Notes: generated from the sequence alone by a model not told the origin. A stretch of DNA of 64,000 nt from Rahnella sikkimica (GCF_002951615.1 NZ_CP019062.1:2604001-2668000); one strand, 5' to 3'. Counted from the stretch's first letter, positions 37,615 to 49,136 are shown. Numbers and translations are program-made.

Positions 37615-38982
37615 TTACTCCTCGGGATCGTTGAACCCCATCAGCCAGGTAAAAATAAAACCAGCCAATACCGTAATAACTAAACCGGCCAGATACAACA
37701 TCACTTTTCCGGAAATAATGGTCAGCGCCAGCGGCAGCCCGGAAATCCCAAAAGTGATCACCGTCGCGACTTTCCAGTAACAGATTAGCGCACCGCCGAC
37801 CGCACCGCCTAAACAGGCCCCGATAAAAGGCCGTCCCAGCGGTAATGTCACCCCGAAAATCAGCGGTTCGCCGATGCCTAAAATTCCGACCGGCAGCGCG
37901 CCTTTAATCAACTTTTTCAGTCCTGCATTGCGGGTTTTCATGTAGACCGCAATTGCCGCGCCGACCTGTCCGACGCCTGCCATCGCCAGAATAGGCAGTA
38001 ACGGATTAGAACCGTGCGCCTGAATCAGCTCAACGTGGATCGGCACCAGCCCCTGATGTAATCCCGACAATACCAGCGGCAGAAAAGCCCCCGCCAGCAC
38101 GGCGCCCACCAGCAAGCCGCCTTTATCGATGGCAATATTTACGCCGTGCGCGATACCGTCAGAAATGAAACCACCGATCGGTTGCAGGATGACAATGGCC
38201 AGCGTCGAGGTAATCAGCGTGGTAATCAGCGGATTGAGGATCAGTTCAACGGATTCCGGCAACACATTCCGCAGCCGTTTTTCGAGCCAGCACATCAGCG
38301 CCACCACCAGAAGCACAGCGATCACCCCGCCGCGTCCCGGCTGCAATGTTTCGCCAAACAGCGTAATTTGCGCCAGCGCCGGGCTGGAGAGAATGCCGGC
38401 CATCACGCCGCCCATCGCCTGTGAACCGCCGAACACGCGCGCCGCATTCACGCCCACGAGAATATTCATGATGGCGAAAACCGCGCCGCCAAAAATCGCT
38501 AACAGCCCGAGAATATTCGGGAAATCCGTGGCAATGGAACCGGCAATATCCGGGCGCTTGAGCAGATTGATAATGCCCATGATCAGCCCCGACGCGATAA
38601 AGGCCGGTATCAGCGGAATGAAAACGTCAGCCAGTTTTCGCAACGCCCCGCTCATCGGCGCAGAGTATTTGGCTTTCGCACTGGCTTTGTTTCGCGCGAT
38701 ATCACTCTGATCGGGTGCTCCCGCCGCGCTAAGCAACGCGCGCATGGCATCCACGACTTTCGCCGCCGCACCCGGCCCGACGATAAACTGATGCTGTTCA
38801 CCCTGCTTAAGGTAGCCTTTAATGCCTTCGAGCGTTTTCAGGCGAGTCAGATCCAGACGCGAGTCGTCATGCACTTCCACACGCACGCGGGTCATGCAAT
38901 TTTCCAGCTTACTGATATTTCCTTCGCCGCCGACACCCAGCAAAATCTGTGAAGCTAAGAGGTTCGTTTTATCCGTCGCCAT
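37615..38982 (-). CDS. murP: PTS N-acetylmuramic acid transporter, EIIBC component
   Basis: Imports and phosphorylates N-acetylmuramic acid to MurNAc-6-phosphate, using EIIA-Glc as phosphate donor (no EIIA domain is fused). The protein has 455 residues. The EIIB domain (about 1-85) has its phosphorylated Cys in LENCMTRVRVEV. The EIIC domain has about 10 membrane helices and the conserved GEPLIFGVTLPLGRPF motif. CGGGGAG precedes the ATG. It lies 15 bases after murQ and 4 bases before pgpC. Sugar specificity is inferred from murQ and the regulator next door. Confidence 0.9.
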   Translation of the reverse strand: MATDKTNLLASQILLGVGGEGNISKLENCMTRVRVEVHDDSRLDLTRLKTLEGIKGYLKQGEQHQFIVGPGAAAKVVDAMRALLSAAGAPDQSDIARNKASAKAKYSAPMSGALRKLADVFIPLIPAFIASGLIMGIINLLKRPDIAGSIATDFPNILGLLAIFGGAVFAIMNILVGVNAARVFGGSQAMGGVMAGILSSPALAQITLFGETLQPGRGGVIAVLLVVALMCWLEKRLRNVLPESVELILNPLITTLITSTLAIVILQPIGGFISDGIAHGVNIAIDKGGLLVGAVLAGAFLPLVLSGLHQGLVPIHVELIQAHGSNPLLPILAMAGVGQVGAAIAVYMKTRNAGLKKLIKGALPVGILGIGEPLIFGVTLPLGRPFIGACLGGAVGGALICYWKVATVITFGISGLPLALTIISGKVMLYLAGLVITVLAGFIFTWLMGFNDPEE

Positions 38983-38997
38983 GCTTTTCTCCCCGTG

Positions 38998-39903
38998 TTA
39001 TTCCGCCAGAGCCGCGCGCAGGAATCCATTATGTTCACTCAGGCGCGCCTTCGCTGCGGACGCATCTATTCCGGCCAGCAACATCAGGATGGCTGGCTTA
39101 ACGTCGAAATCAGTCTGTGATAATGCCAGTTCGGCGTCTGCGCGCGAGGCTCCGGTGGCTTCGACCACAATGCGGCAGGCGCGGTCGACGAGCTTCACGT
39201 TGGTGGCTTTTACATCGACCATCAGGTTCTGGTAAACCTTGCCGGTTTTGACCATTGCGCCGGTCGAAATCATATTCAGCACCAGCTTTTGCGCCGTGCC
39301 GGATTTCAGGCGGGTCGAGCCGGTCAGGGCTTCCGGGCCAACTACCGGAGAAATGGCGATGTTTGCCTCGCGGGCAATCGGGGAATCCGGGTTACAGGAG
39401 ATGGCGACCGTCGCGCATCCCAGTTCCGTTGCATAGCGCAGTGCGCCGATGACGTATGGCGTGCGACCGCTGGCGGCGAGGCCGACGACGGTATCTTTGT
39501 TCGTCAGGTTAAGATTTTTTAAATCTTCCACCCCAAGCGTTTCACTGTCCTCCGCGCCTTCCACCGCTTTCAGCATCGCGCCAGGCCCGCCGGCAATTAG
39601 CCCGACGACCATGCCGTGCGGCACGCCAAAGGTCGGCGGACATTCAGACGCATCGAGTACACCCAGGCGACCGCTGGTGCCTGCACCGAGATAAATCAAC
39701 CGGCCACCGGCTTTAAAAGAGGCCGCGGCGCTATCTACAGCTTTCGCAATTTCCGGTAAAACGTCCTGAATCGCTTCCGGCACTTTACGATCCTGCTGGT
39801 TGAAGCAGGTCACCAGCTCAAGCGAGGACATCTCATCCAGATTCATGGTTTCCGGATTACGTGTCTCTGAAACGAGGGTGCCCAAATTCGCGGTGTGACT
39901 CAT
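38998..39903 (-). CDS. murQ: N-acetylmuramic acid 6-phosphate etherase
   Basis: Cleaves the lactyl ether of MurNAc-6-phosphate to GlcNAc-6-phosphate and D-lactate in cell-wall recycling. The protein has 301 residues with a SIS domain ([21 protein letters not shown], read as two blocks). The catalytic Glu lies in the SECPPTFG region, and [17 protein letters not shown] is the second sugar-phosphate loop. AGGAG lies six bases before the ATG. It is the first gene of a murQ-murP-pgpC operon, divergent from murR. Confidence 0.95.
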   Translation of the reverse strand: MSHTANLGTLVSETRNPETMNLDEMSSLELVTCFNQQDRKVPEAIQDVLPEIAKAVDSAAASFKAGGRLIYLGAGTSGRLGVLDASECPPTFGVPHGMVVGLIAGGPGAMLKAVEGAEDSETLGVEDLKNLNLTNKDTVVGLAASGRTPYVIGALRYATELGCATVAISCNPDSPIAREANIAISPVVGPEALTGSTRLKSGTAQKLVLNMISTGAMVKTGKVYQNLMVDVKATNVKLVDRACRIVVEATGASRADAELALSQTDFDVKPAILMLLAGIDASAAKARLSEHNGFLRAALAE

Positions 39904-39923
39904 GGTGTTCTCCTGAATTTTTA

Positions 39924-39951
39924 ATTCAAATTAATTAGATATTATTTGAAT
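39924..39951. promoter_or_regulatory. Candidate MurR operator between murQ and murR
   Basis: ATTCAAAT (39924-39931) and ATTTGAAT (39944-39951) are perfect complements with a 12-base spacer, within an AT-rich 142-base divergent region. It begins 21 bases before the murQ start codon. The position and symmetry fit a repressor site for the adjacent RpiR/MurR-type regulator (inference). Confidence 0.5.
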
Positions 39952-40045
39952 ATTTTATTCATCATTGCGAGGAATATTTGCTATTTTAGATAACATAATC
40001 CGTAAAACGTGACGTAAGTATTCAGAGAGGCTGGGAATAATCACC

Positions 40046-40894
40046 ATGAGCTGCATGATCCGCATCCGCCAGCTTTATCCAACACTGGCACAAAATGACC
40101 GCAAACTGGCTGACTTTTTACTGGCTCAGCCGGAGCAGGCGCGCCACCTGAGCTCGCAGAAACTGGCCGAAATGGCGGGCGTTAGTCAGTCCGGCGTGGT
40201 GAAATTCGCCCAAAAACTGGGCTACAAAGGCTTCCCAGCGCTGAAACTGGCCATGAGCGAATCGCTGGCCTCCCCAACAAATAGCGAGCCGGTAACGGTT
40301 CATAATCAGATTTTAAGTACCGACAGCCTTCACGTAGTCGGGGAAAAACTGCTGGCCGAAAAACAGTCCGCACTGCGCGCCACGCTGGATATCAACAGCG
40401 AACCGCGCCTGCAAATTGCCCTGTCCATGCTGGCGGGTGCACGAAAAATCGTGCTCACGGGCATCGGCGCATCGGGCCTGGTCGCGCGGGATCTGGCGTA
40501 TAAACTGCTGAAAATTGGCGTCACTGCCATCGCGGAATCCGATACACACGTGCTGATTGCCACTGTTCAGGCACTTTCAAAAGAGGATTTACTGCTGGCA
40601 ATTTCTTCCAGCGGTGAGCGCAATGAGATCAATCTGGCGGCACGGGTGGCGAAAGAAAGCGGCGCAAAAGTGCTGGCGCTGACCGGCTTCTCGCCAAATT
40701 CATTGCAGCAACAGGCCGACCATTGCCTGTATACGGTCGCCGAATTACCGGCAACGCGCGGCGCGGCGCTTTCAGCCACCACGGCGCAATCTTCCCTGAC
40801 AGATTTGCTGTTTGTTGCGCTGGTTCAGCAGGATACGGAACATGCGCCGGAGCGGATCCGCCACAGCGAAGAGCTGGTGAAAAAGCTGGTTTGA
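40046..40894 (+). CDS. murR: MurR/RpiR-family regulator (YfhH orthologue)
   Basis: A transcriptional regulator of 282 residues. The N-terminal HTH_6 domain includes LSSQKLAEMAGVSQSGVVKFAQKLGYKGF. The C-terminal SIS domain includes KIVLTGIGASGLVARDLAYKL and LLLAISSSGERNEIN, the sugar-phosphate pocket. Next to murQP the expected ligand is MurNAc-6-phosphate. By position (between pgpC and yfhL) it is the counterpart of E. coli YfhH, which lacks murQP neighbours. It is divergent from murQ and probably autoregulated through 39924-39951. A Met three codons downstream is an alternative start. Confidence 0.85.
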   Translation: MSCMIRIRQLYPTLAQNDRKLADFLLAQPEQARHLSSQKLAEMAGVSQSGVVKFAQKLGYKGFPALKLAMSESLASPTNSEPVTVHNQILSTDSLHVVGEKLLAEKQSALRATLDINSEPRLQIALSMLAGARKIVLTGIGASGLVARDLAYKLLKIGVTAIAESDTHVLIATVQALSKEDLLLAISSSGERNEINLAARVAKESGAKVLALTGFSPNSLQQQADHCLYTVAELPATRGAALSATTAQSSLTDLLFVALVQQDTEHAPERIRHSEELVKKLV

Positions 40895-40994
40895 TCAGGA
40901 TCAGTTGAGATGTGGAAAGGCGCTGGCGCGGATCCTACGTCAGCGCAATTCTGCTATACTGCGCGCCCTGATTATTGAAGATACGAGAAAGACT

Positions 40995-41249
40995 ATGGCC
41001 CTGCTGATCACACACAAATGCATCAATTGCGATATGTGCGAACCGGAGTGCCCGAATCAGGCGATCTCGATGGGCAATGAGATTTATGAAATCGACAGCG
41101 ATCGCTGCACGGAATGTATCGGTCATTACGATAAACCGACCTGCCAGAGTGTCTGCCCGATCGACAATACCATCATCATCAATCCAGACCACAAAGAAAC
41201 CAACGAAGCGCTGTGGGATAAATTTGTGGTACTGCATCACACCGTATAA
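40995..41249 (+). CDS. yfhL: Ferredoxin-like protein YfhL (4Fe-4S)
   Basis: A cytoplasmic electron carrier of 84 residues from the ATG at 40995 (MALLITHKCINCDMCEPECP). Two 4Fe-4S cluster motifs can be read: CINCDMCEPECP near the N-terminus, and CTECIGHYDKPTCQSVCP, whose insertion between the second and third Cys is typical of Alvin-type ferredoxins such as YfhL. The upstream part of the open frame overlaps the murR 3' region and is not coding. It is convergent with acpS, and the order yfhL-acpS-pdxJ is as in E. coli. The redox partner is not known with certainty. Confidence 0.93.
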   Translation: MALLITHKCINCDMCEPECPNQAISMGNEIYEIDSDRCTECIGHYDKPTCQSVCPIDNTIIINPDHKETNEALWDKFVVLHHTV

Positions 41250-41270
41250 TTAACGGCGTGATGCAGGGCA

Positions 41271-41651
41271 TTAATTCTCGATGATCACAGTCGCGCAGGC
41301 ATAACGGCGTTCATCAGCCAGCGTGACATGCACCGATTTCACACCCATTTCTGCCGCCATTTCCGCTGCGCGCGCATGGAAGACCAGCCCCGGTTTCCCG
41401 AGACTGTCATTCACCACTTCAAACTGCTCAAACGCCAGACCGTTGCGGATCCCGGTGCCCAACGCTTTTGCCGCCGCTTCTTTCACGGCAAAACGCTTGG
41501 CCAAAAAGCGAACCGGCTGCTGATGTTGCTCATAAACAGCCCATTCATTGGCGCACAAAATACGCCGCGCCAGCCGGTCACCGCTGCGTTCAATCACAGC
41601 TTCGATACGGGTTATTTCAACGATATCCGTACCTAAACCTAAAATGCTCAT
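41271..41651 (-). CDS. acpS: Holo-[acyl-carrier-protein] synthase
   Basis: Transfers 4'-phosphopantetheine from CoA to the serine of apo-ACP, which is essential for fatty-acid synthesis. The protein has 126 residues. The Mg-binding Asp is in [13 protein letters not shown], and the second motif is [14 protein letters not shown] with the conserved Glu and Lys. The last gene of the pdxJ-acpS pair, its ATG overlaps the pdxJ stop by one base (TAATG), so translation is coupled. The antagonist enzyme AcpH is encoded at the beginning of this window. Confidence 0.96.
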   Translation of the reverse strand: MSILGLGTDIVEITRIEAVIERSGDRLARRILCANEWAVYEQHQQPVRFLAKRFAVKEAAAKALGTGIRNGLAFEQFEVVNDSLGKPGLVFHARAAEMAAEMGVKSVHVTLADERRYACATVIIEN

Positions 41652-42382
41652 TAACGACGTGCTTCCCGCATCAGGTTTTTCATTTCGCGCACAGCGCCGG
41701 ACAAACCATCAATCACTGCCTGGCCGATAATCGCGTGGCCGATGTTCAGTTCATGCATTTCCGGCAGCGCCGCAATCGGCTGCACGTTATGGTAAGTCAG
41801 GCCGTGGCCCGCATTCACTTTCAGGCCTTTGCCTGCGGCGTAAGCTGCACCTTGCTTGATGCGTTCCAGTTCAGCCAGACGCTCGAGATCGGTTTTCGCT
41901 TCAGCATAAGCACCGGTGTGGATTTCGATATAAGGCGCGCCAACGGCAACCGCGGCGTCAATCTGGCGCAGATCGGGGTCGATGAACAGGGATACCAGAA
42001 TGCCGGCTTCGCTGAGACGGGAAACGGCGACCGTCATTTTGTCGAGCTGACCGGCCACGTCCAGACCGCCTTCAGTGGTCACTTCTTCGCGTTTTTCCGG
42101 CACCAGGCAGCAGAAATGCGGCAGAATTTCACAGGCGATCCCGACCATTTCATCGGTCACTGCCATTTCCAGATTCATGCGGGTCTGGATAGTCTGGCGC
42201 AAAAGGCGTACATCACGGTCCGTAATATGGCGACGGTCTTCGCGCAGGTGAACGGTAATGCCGTCCGCACCCGCCTGCTCTGCGATAAACGCAGCCTGGA
42301 CCGGATCAGGGTAAGCCGTACCACGCGCATTACGCAGTGTCGCGATATGATCAATGTTAACGCCCAACAGCAACTCAGCCAT
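41651..42382 (-). CDS. pdxJ: Pyridoxine 5'-phosphate synthase
   Basis: Condenses 3-amino-1-hydroxyacetone phosphate with deoxyxylulose 5-phosphate to form pyridoxine 5'-phosphate (vitamin B6). The protein has 243 residues in a TIM barrel. Conserved blocks are [33 protein letters not shown], the catalytic Glu in [10 protein letters not shown] and [14 protein letters not shown]. It lies 102 bases after recO in the same orientation and is coupled to acpS. Confidence 0.96.
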   Translation of the reverse strand: MAELLLGVNIDHIATLRNARGTAYPDPVQAAFIAEQAGADGITVHLREDRRHITDRDVRLLRQTIQTRMNLEMAVTDEMVGIACEILPHFCCLVPEKREEVTTEGGLDVAGQLDKMTVAVSRLSEAGILVSLFIDPDLRQIDAAVAVGAPYIEIHTGAYAEAKTDLERLAELERIKQGAAYAAGKGLKVNAGHGLTYHNVQPIAALPEMHELNIGHAIIGQAVIDGLSGAVREMKNLMREARR

Positions 42383-42484
42383 AACAGCTCCAGATTTTTG
42401 AATGGATTGATTTAAGAATGGAACAAAAAACGATTTCCGCAGTTTACACCTTACCGCATGTCGGGGTGTAGAGCGGAGTCCGAA

Positions 42485-43219
42485 TTAACCGGCAGAATTG
42501 TCAGACGATGAGGCAGGCTTTTTAACCTGAAACTGGCGGAACAGCTCACGACTTTTCAGCGGTTTTCCGCCGAGATACGGCTTCAGCGCCATGCGGGTGA
42601 AACGCTTGGCGGCACGTAAAGTGACGACGTCGAATTCACGGCTGGCGAGGGCTTTTAAGTCCCTGCCTGTAAAACTGGAATTATCGATAACGAGGCTGGC
42701 GATAAACCCTTTCTCTTCACGGTAGCGGTAGGTCATGGTGTCACTGACTTCTTCACCGCTGCCTGCGCAATGCAGAAAATCCACGCCGTAGCCCAGATGG
42801 GATAAAAGGGATAATTCAAAGAGGCGCAAAGCATATTCCGGCGAACCTGTCGCACCGGCCAGATTTTGCAAACAATTCAGATAATCGAAGAATAACGCAG
42901 AATAGTTCGCTTCCTGCTCAAGCACGCGGGAAACCAGCTCGTTAACGTACAGGCCGCTATAGAGCATTAAACCAGAAAGGGGAAGTGCCAGAGAAACCGG
43001 CTCGGCGTTGCGCAGGGTTTTGACTTCTCCCCGCCCGCTCCAGCGAACCAGTAAAGGCGTAAAAGGCTGCAGGCAGCCTTTTAAGTTGGACCGGCGGCCA
43101 CGCGCACCTTTCGCCAGTATGCGTACCCGCCCTTGTCCCTCAGTGAAGAGATCCAGCATCAGGCTGGTTTCACTGTAAGGTCGCCCATGCAAAACAAATG
43201 CGCGTTGCCAGCCTTCCAT
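42485..43219 (-). CDS. recO: DNA repair protein RecO
   Basis: Works with RecF and RecR to load RecA on SSB-coated gaps. The protein has 244 residues. The N-terminal OB fold starts [30 protein letters not shown], followed by a helical C-terminal domain containing LLLFELS-like sequence ([19 protein letters not shown]). The gene is 11 bases downstream of era in the rnc-era-recO operon, the standard enterobacterial order. Confidence 0.95.
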   Translation of the reverse strand: MEGWQRAFVLHGRPYSETSLMLDLFTEGQGRVRILAKGARGRRSNLKGCLQPFTPLLVRWSGRGEVKTLRNAEPVSLALPLSGLMLYSGLYVNELVSRVLEQEANYSALFFDYLNCLQNLAGATGSPEYALRLFELSLLSHLGYGVDFLHCAGSGEEVSDTMTYRYREEKGFIASLVIDNSSFTGRDLKALASREFDVVTLRAAKRFTRMALKPYLGGKPLKSRELFRQFQVKKPASSSDNSAG

Positions 43220-43230
43220 AGGCGCGGACC

Positions 43231-44816
<1,586 letters not shown>

Positions 44817-45044
44817 TTACCAATAGATCAAGAATGCGTCAAAAACTTCAGCATACGGAACAGGCCTGCTTCGCCTTAAGCCAATCCAAAGCTGTTTCGT
44901 TTGCAAAGGCTCCCTCTGTTCTTTTGTTTTTTTGTTCTTTTCAAAGAAAAAACTAAAAATCTGGGGGGCCAACTTTTATCGCCCGAAAGGATATTCTACA
45001 ACGGGTGAAAATATAATGCTGCGCTAATGTACCCGCCATAACAG

Positions 45045-45075
45045 AAGTTGCAGGAGTAATAGCCTCCTGCAACTT
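45045..45075. repeat. 12-bp perfect stem between lepB and rnc
   Basis: AAGTTGCAGGAG (45045-45056) and CTCCTGCAACTT (45064-45075) form a perfect stem with a 7-base loop, 29 bases after the lepB stop. The minus-strand tail (CTGTTATGG) is not T-rich, so it is an atypical terminator. An RNase III or other processing site, or an mRNA-end protector, is possible. Confidence 0.75.
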
Positions 45076-45103
45076 GAATTATTGGGTTACTCACGCCAGC
45101 AGA

Positions 45104-46081
45104 TTAATGAATTCCACCAATACGGCTTAAACGAACACCGGTCGGCCATTCACCTTCCTGCTTTTTAAAGCTCATCCAGATTGCGGAGGCTTTACCCACT
45201 AAATTCTGTTCTGGCACAAAGCCCCAATAGCGGCTGTCTGCGCTGTTATCACGGTTATCGCCCATCATGAAATAATGGCCGGCCGGAACAACCCACGTCC
45301 CCAGAGGCTGACCTGGTTGCTGATAATACGCACCCAGTTGGTCACGCGCGCCAGGCACGGTCAGAATACGGTGAGTCACGTTGCCCAGCGTTTCGTTACG
45401 TTGTACCAGACGAACGCCATCTTGCGGAACGTTGGCCGTCGGGGGAGTCTCGAAGAAACCGCTGCTCGCTTCACCGCCAGAAGACTGGCCGAAAGTCTGA
45501 ACAAAATCACTGGCTGTGCCGGTGTCGTAAGTCACTGCAAGCGCCGTATTGCAATTTTTATCACTTTCACAGGCAGGCTGAATGGTGACCTGTTTACTGA
45601 AAGGATCGTAAGTTACGCGGTCGCCCGGCAAACCGACTAAACGTTTAATATAGTCAACGCTCGGATCACGTGGGTATTTAAATACCACCACATCGCCACG
45701 TTTAGGTTCGCCTGTCGGAATCAGCTTGGTCTGGGTAATAGGATCCTTCAGACCATAAGCATATTTTTCCACCACAATGAAATCGCCTATCAACAACGTT
45801 GGCATCATTGAACCGGACGGGATCTGGAAGGGTTCATAAATGAATGAACGCACCACGAACACGACTAACAATACCGGGAATACAGAAGCACAGGTTTCCA
45901 CCCAGCCTGGCTGCTTCGCGACCTTGCTCAGCGTGACGTCGTCAACAGCACCGCCAGTTTCGGCCTTAATCTTAGCAATTTTGGCCCGTCGTGCGGGTGC
46001 CAGCCTGAAACGTTCAAGGCACCAGATAATCCCTGATACCAGCGTTGCAACCGCCAGAATCAGGGCAAACATGTTAGCCAT
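45104..46081 (-). CDS. lepB: Signal peptidase I
   Basis: Inner-membrane protease that removes signal peptides of exported proteins. The protein has 325 residues. Two N-terminal membrane segments (FALILAVATLVSGIIWCL and VFPVLLVVFVVRSFIYEPF) lead into the periplasmic catalytic domain. The Ser nucleophile is in QIPSGSMMPTLL and the general-base Lys in YIKRLVGLPGDRVTYD. Box E is GDNRDNSADSRYWGFV. It follows lepA by 28 bases, as in E. coli. Confidence 0.97.
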   Translation of the reverse strand: MANMFALILAVATLVSGIIWCLERFRLAPARRAKIAKIKAETGGAVDDVTLSKVAKQPGWVETCASVFPVLLVVFVVRSFIYEPFQIPSGSMMPTLLIGDFIVVEKYAYGLKDPITQTKLIPTGEPKRGDVVVFKYPRDPSVDYIKRLVGLPGDRVTYDPFSKQVTIQPACESDKNCNTALAVTYDTGTASDFVQTFGQSSGGEASSGFFETPPTANVPQDGVRLVQRNETLGNVTHRILTVPGARDQLGAYYQQPGQPLGTWVVPAGHYFMMGDNRDNSADSRYWGFVPEQNLVGKASAIWMSFKKQEGEWPTGVRLSRIGGIH

Positions 46082-46109
46082 GCATACTCCCTACCACTCA
46101 ATTAAGAAT

Positions 46110-47909
46110 TTATTTACTGTCTTTGCCTACGTGAAGAATAGCCAGGAACGCTTCCTGTGGTAACTCTACGTTACCCACTTGCTTCATGCGTTTCTTACCA
46201 TCTTTCTGTTTCTGTAACAGTTTTTTCTTACGGCTGACGTCACCGCCATAACATTTGGCGAGAACGTTTTTACGTAATTGCTTAACCGTCGAGCGGGCAA
46301 TGATATGAGCACCAATCGCCGCCTGGATGGCAATGTCGAACTGCTGACGCGGGATTAATTCCTGCATCTTCTCTACCAACTGACGCCCACGGAATTGAGA
46401 GTTGCCACGGTGAGTGATCAGCGCCAACGCATCCACGCGGTCGCCGTTGATTAGAACATCAACACGCACCATGTCAGAAGTCTGGAAACGTTTGAAATTG
46501 TAATCAAGAGACGCATAGCCGCGAGAAGTGGACTTCAGACGGTCGAAGAAATCGAGCACAACTTCCGCCATTGGAATTTCGTAAGTCAATGCAACCTGAT
46601 TGCCGTGATAAACCATGTTGGTCTGCATGCCACGTTTCTCAATACATAACGTGATCACGCTGCCCAGATATTCCTGTGGCATCAGCATATGACATTCGGC
46701 GATAGGTTCGCGTAACTCGAGAATGTTGTTCAGCGCAGGCAATTTCGACGGGCTGTCGACATAAACGGTTTCGTTGCCGGTCGTCAGGACTTCATACACA
46801 ACCGTCGGCGCGGTGGTGATCAGATCCAGATCGTATTCACGCTCCAGACGTTCCTGAATGATTTCCATGTGCAGCAGACCCAGGAAGCCGATACGGAATC
46901 CAAAGCCCAGCGCCGTTGAACTTTCTGGTTCATAGAACAGGGAGGCATCGTTGAGGCTAAGTTTGCCCAACGCGTCACGGAAGTTCTCGTAATCATCGGA
47001 GCTGACCGGGAACAGACCTGCATAGACCTGTGGTTTCACTTTTTTAAAACCAGGCAGGACTTTATCAGCAGGATTGCGGGCAAGCGTTAAGGTATCGCCA
47101 ACGGGTGCGCCGAGAATGTCTTTAATCGCACAAACCAGCCAGCCGACTTCGCCGCAGTTCAGAATATCTTTATCAACACGTTTAGGCGTGAAAATACCCA
47201 GACGATCGGCGTTATACACCTGTCCGGTACTCATCACTTTAATTTTATCGCCTTTTCTCATGGTGCCGTTTTTGATACGCACCAGAGAAACCACGCCAAG
47301 GTAGTTATCGAACCAGGAGTCGATGATCAGTGCCTGCAGAGGGGCTTCCGGATCACCTACCGGCGGTGGAACATCACGCACCAGACGTTCCAAAACTTCT
47401 GGCACGCCCACACCGGTTTTCGCCGAGCAACGTACCGCGTCGGTCGCGTCGATGCCCACGATATCTTCGATTTCCTGCGCTGCGCGATCAGGATCCGCTG
47501 CCGGCAAGTCGATTTTGTTCAGAACCGGAACAACTTCCAGATTCATTTCCATCGCGGTGTAGCAGTTTGCCAGCGTCTGCGCTTCTACGCCCTGCCCGGC
47601 ATCGACCACCAGCAACGCACCTTCACAGGCGGCCAGAGAACGGGAAACTTCATAAGAGAAGTCGACGTGTCCGGGGGTGTCGATAAAGTTCAGATGATAA
47701 ATCTGACCATCTTTCGCTTTGTAATCGAGGGTGACGCTTTGCGCTTTGATGGTGATGCCGCGTTCACGTTCAAGATCCATTGAATCGAGAACCTGAGCTT
47801 CCATTTCACGATCGGACAAGCCACCGCAAATTTGAATAATACGGTCTGACAGCGTCGACTTACCGTGGTCAATGTGGGCAATAATGGAGAAATTTCGTAT
47901 ATGCTTCAT
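46110..47909 (-). CDS. lepA: Elongation factor 4 (LepA)
   Basis: Ribosome-bound translational GTPase involved in 30S maturation and translation under stress. The protein has 599 residues, identical in length to E. coli LepA, from the ATG at 47909 ([19 protein letters not shown]). G1 is [10 protein letters not shown]3 DTPGHVDF and G4 NKIDLP. The C-terminal LepA-specific domain ends with the basic [27 protein letters not shown] tail (two blocks). The 32 extra upstream codons have no family support. It is the first gene of lepA-lepB. Confidence 0.97.
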   Translation of the reverse strand: MKHIRNFSIIAHIDHGKSTLSDRIIQICGGLSDREMEAQVLDSMDLERERGITIKAQSVTLDYKAKDGQIYHLNFIDTPGHVDFSYEVSRSLAACEGALLVVDAGQGVEAQTLANCYTAMEMNLEVVPVLNKIDLPAADPDRAAQEIEDIVGIDATDAVRCSAKTGVGVPEVLERLVRDVPPPVGDPEAPLQALIIDSWFDNYLGVVSLVRIKNGTMRKGDKIKVMSTGQVYNADRLGIFTPKRVDKDILNCGEVGWLVCAIKDILGAPVGDTLTLARNPADKVLPGFKKVKPQVYAGLFPVSSDDYENFRDALGKLSLNDASLFYEPESSTALGFGFRIGFLGLLHMEIIQERLEREYDLDLITTAPTVVYEVLTTGNETVYVDSPSKLPALNNILELREPIAECHMLMPQEYLGSVITLCIEKRGMQTNMVYHGNQVALTYEIPMAEVVLDFFDRLKSTSRGYASLDYNFKRFQTSDMVRVDVLINGDRVDALALITHRGNSQFRGRQLVEKMQELIPRQQFDIAIQAAIGAHIIARSTVKQLRKNVLAKCYGGDVSRKKKLLQKQKDGKKRMKQVGNVELPQEAFLAILHVGKDSK

Positions 47910-48317
47910 TATGAAAGTTTTTCTGCCTTGGTATTTCTGAATCATTCGCCATGAACATACAGCGACGGTTTGTAGGTTGGCTGTCTTTCGCCTAAGTCGC
48001 AGCATTCTACATGCCAGTACGGGGAAAACCTAGTCTCGGCACACTCTAACTCCAGATTATGCGAGCTTTCCCTTCAGGAAGATGCCAACTTTTCATTTTC
48101 CGCCTCTTTACGGCGGCCCTGAACTTTCGTCGGTCACAGTCTGGTATAAGCCAAAGCCTCCGCTTTATTTTAAGAAAATCCTCATATACAAAAACCGACA
48201 CTGCAACTTAATATATTGTTATAAAAGAAAATAACCATCCCCACCACTCTACTAAATTCTTAATTGCTGTCTTCTCAAATTTTTACTTTAATTCAATCCG
48301 GTCACAAGGTTAGCGAT
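47910..48317. other. Divergent upstream region of lepA and the unknown membrane protein
   Basis: These 408 bases hold no supported gene. The part 48160-48290 is AT-rich and probably contains the promoter of the plus-strand gene. The part near 47910-48060 should hold the lepA promoter. I could not identify a clear operator, repeat or small RNA. Confidence 0.5.
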
Positions 48318-49136
48318 ATGATCAATGAAGGGCGGCTGCTCAGTCAGCATGGCTTTGCTAAAGCCAACTCCTGGATCACTCTGGTCCTGTCAGTTCTGTT
48401 ACTGATTGGCGGCGCGATGCAAATTGCATTCCTGCTGGCTTTCGGCCATACCGCCGCCGTGCTGCACAGCGTTGTGGGGTCTGCTTTACTCAGTATTGCG
48501 CTGGGGATTGTCCTCATCATGATGAGGCGGCTAATACGACCAAATCAAATCTACCAGCTGCATGAAAACGGTATTTTAGTGATAAGCCCGATGGATAAAA
48601 AGAATCGTTTTATTCCTTTCGAACGAATTACAGATATATATCGATTCAGAACCGGTAAATATACTCGCCGTATTTTAAATACCATGATTTTCCGTGAAGA
48701 AAATAGCAAAGTCTGGCATAGAATCACGCCAAACATTGCGCATTCCGAACGGTTAATTGAAGTCATTAAAAACGAACAGTTGATGTTTCGTGGCCCGTGG
48801 GCATTAAATACCCTGGCTCAGGGTGGCGATATTCTTTTTACGCGAGTGCTCAATGCACGCTGCGGTTTGAAACGTTTTATCAGTTCCAACCTTCTGACAA
48901 CACACGAGAAAAGGATCAGGCTGAGCGCGCTGATGTTGATTCCCGATGAAGGGAAAACAGTGCCGGTTGAGGACATTCAATTTATCAGCGGCGGCAGTAA
49001 CAGCCCGCTGATCAGATTGCTGGATAAGCACGGACGGATCCTGTTTTCCGTGCCTTATACTTCGCTCTCAAGTGCCGATCTTTTCATCGCTCTGATTGAA
49101 CATATGATTCAGAACCGGATCCCCGTCAGAAATTAA
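48318..49136 (+). CDS. Unknown membrane protein between lepA and rseC
   Basis: I do not recognise this protein. It has 272 residues from the ATG at 48318 (MINEGRLLSQHGFAKANSW), which has AAGG ten bases upstream; the frame runs 18 codons further. Two adjacent hydrophobic segments lie at about residues 21-45 (WITLVLSVLLLIGGAMQIAFLL) and 53-75. A soluble part of about 190 residues follows with short alternating strands. IYQLHENGILVISPMDKKNRFIPFERI is reminiscent of bacterial PH-like (DUF304/YdbS-type) domains. A second similar strand pattern appears near SALMLIPDEGKTVPVEDIQFI. Codon use in the middle is more AT-rich than its neighbours. In E. coli lepA and rseC are adjacent, so this gene is an insertion in a conserved block. 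Confidence 0.7.
   Translation: MINEGRLLSQHGFAKANSWITLVLSVLLLIGGAMQIAFLLAFGHTAAVLHSVVGSALLSIALGIVLIMMRRLIRPNQIYQLHENGILVISPMDKKNRFIPFERITDIYRFRTGKYTRRILNTMIFREENSKVWHRITPNIAHSERLIEVIKNEQLMFRGPWALNTLAQGGDILFTRVLNARCGLKRFISSNLLTTHEKRIRLSALMLIPDEGKTVPVEDIQFISGGSNSPLIRLLDKHGRILFSVPYTSLSSADLFIALIEHMIQNRIPVRN

Noticed and set aside
41468..42415. 315-codon plus-strand frame across acpS and pdxJ
   Set aside because: Covers two certain minus-strand genes and lacks any domain.
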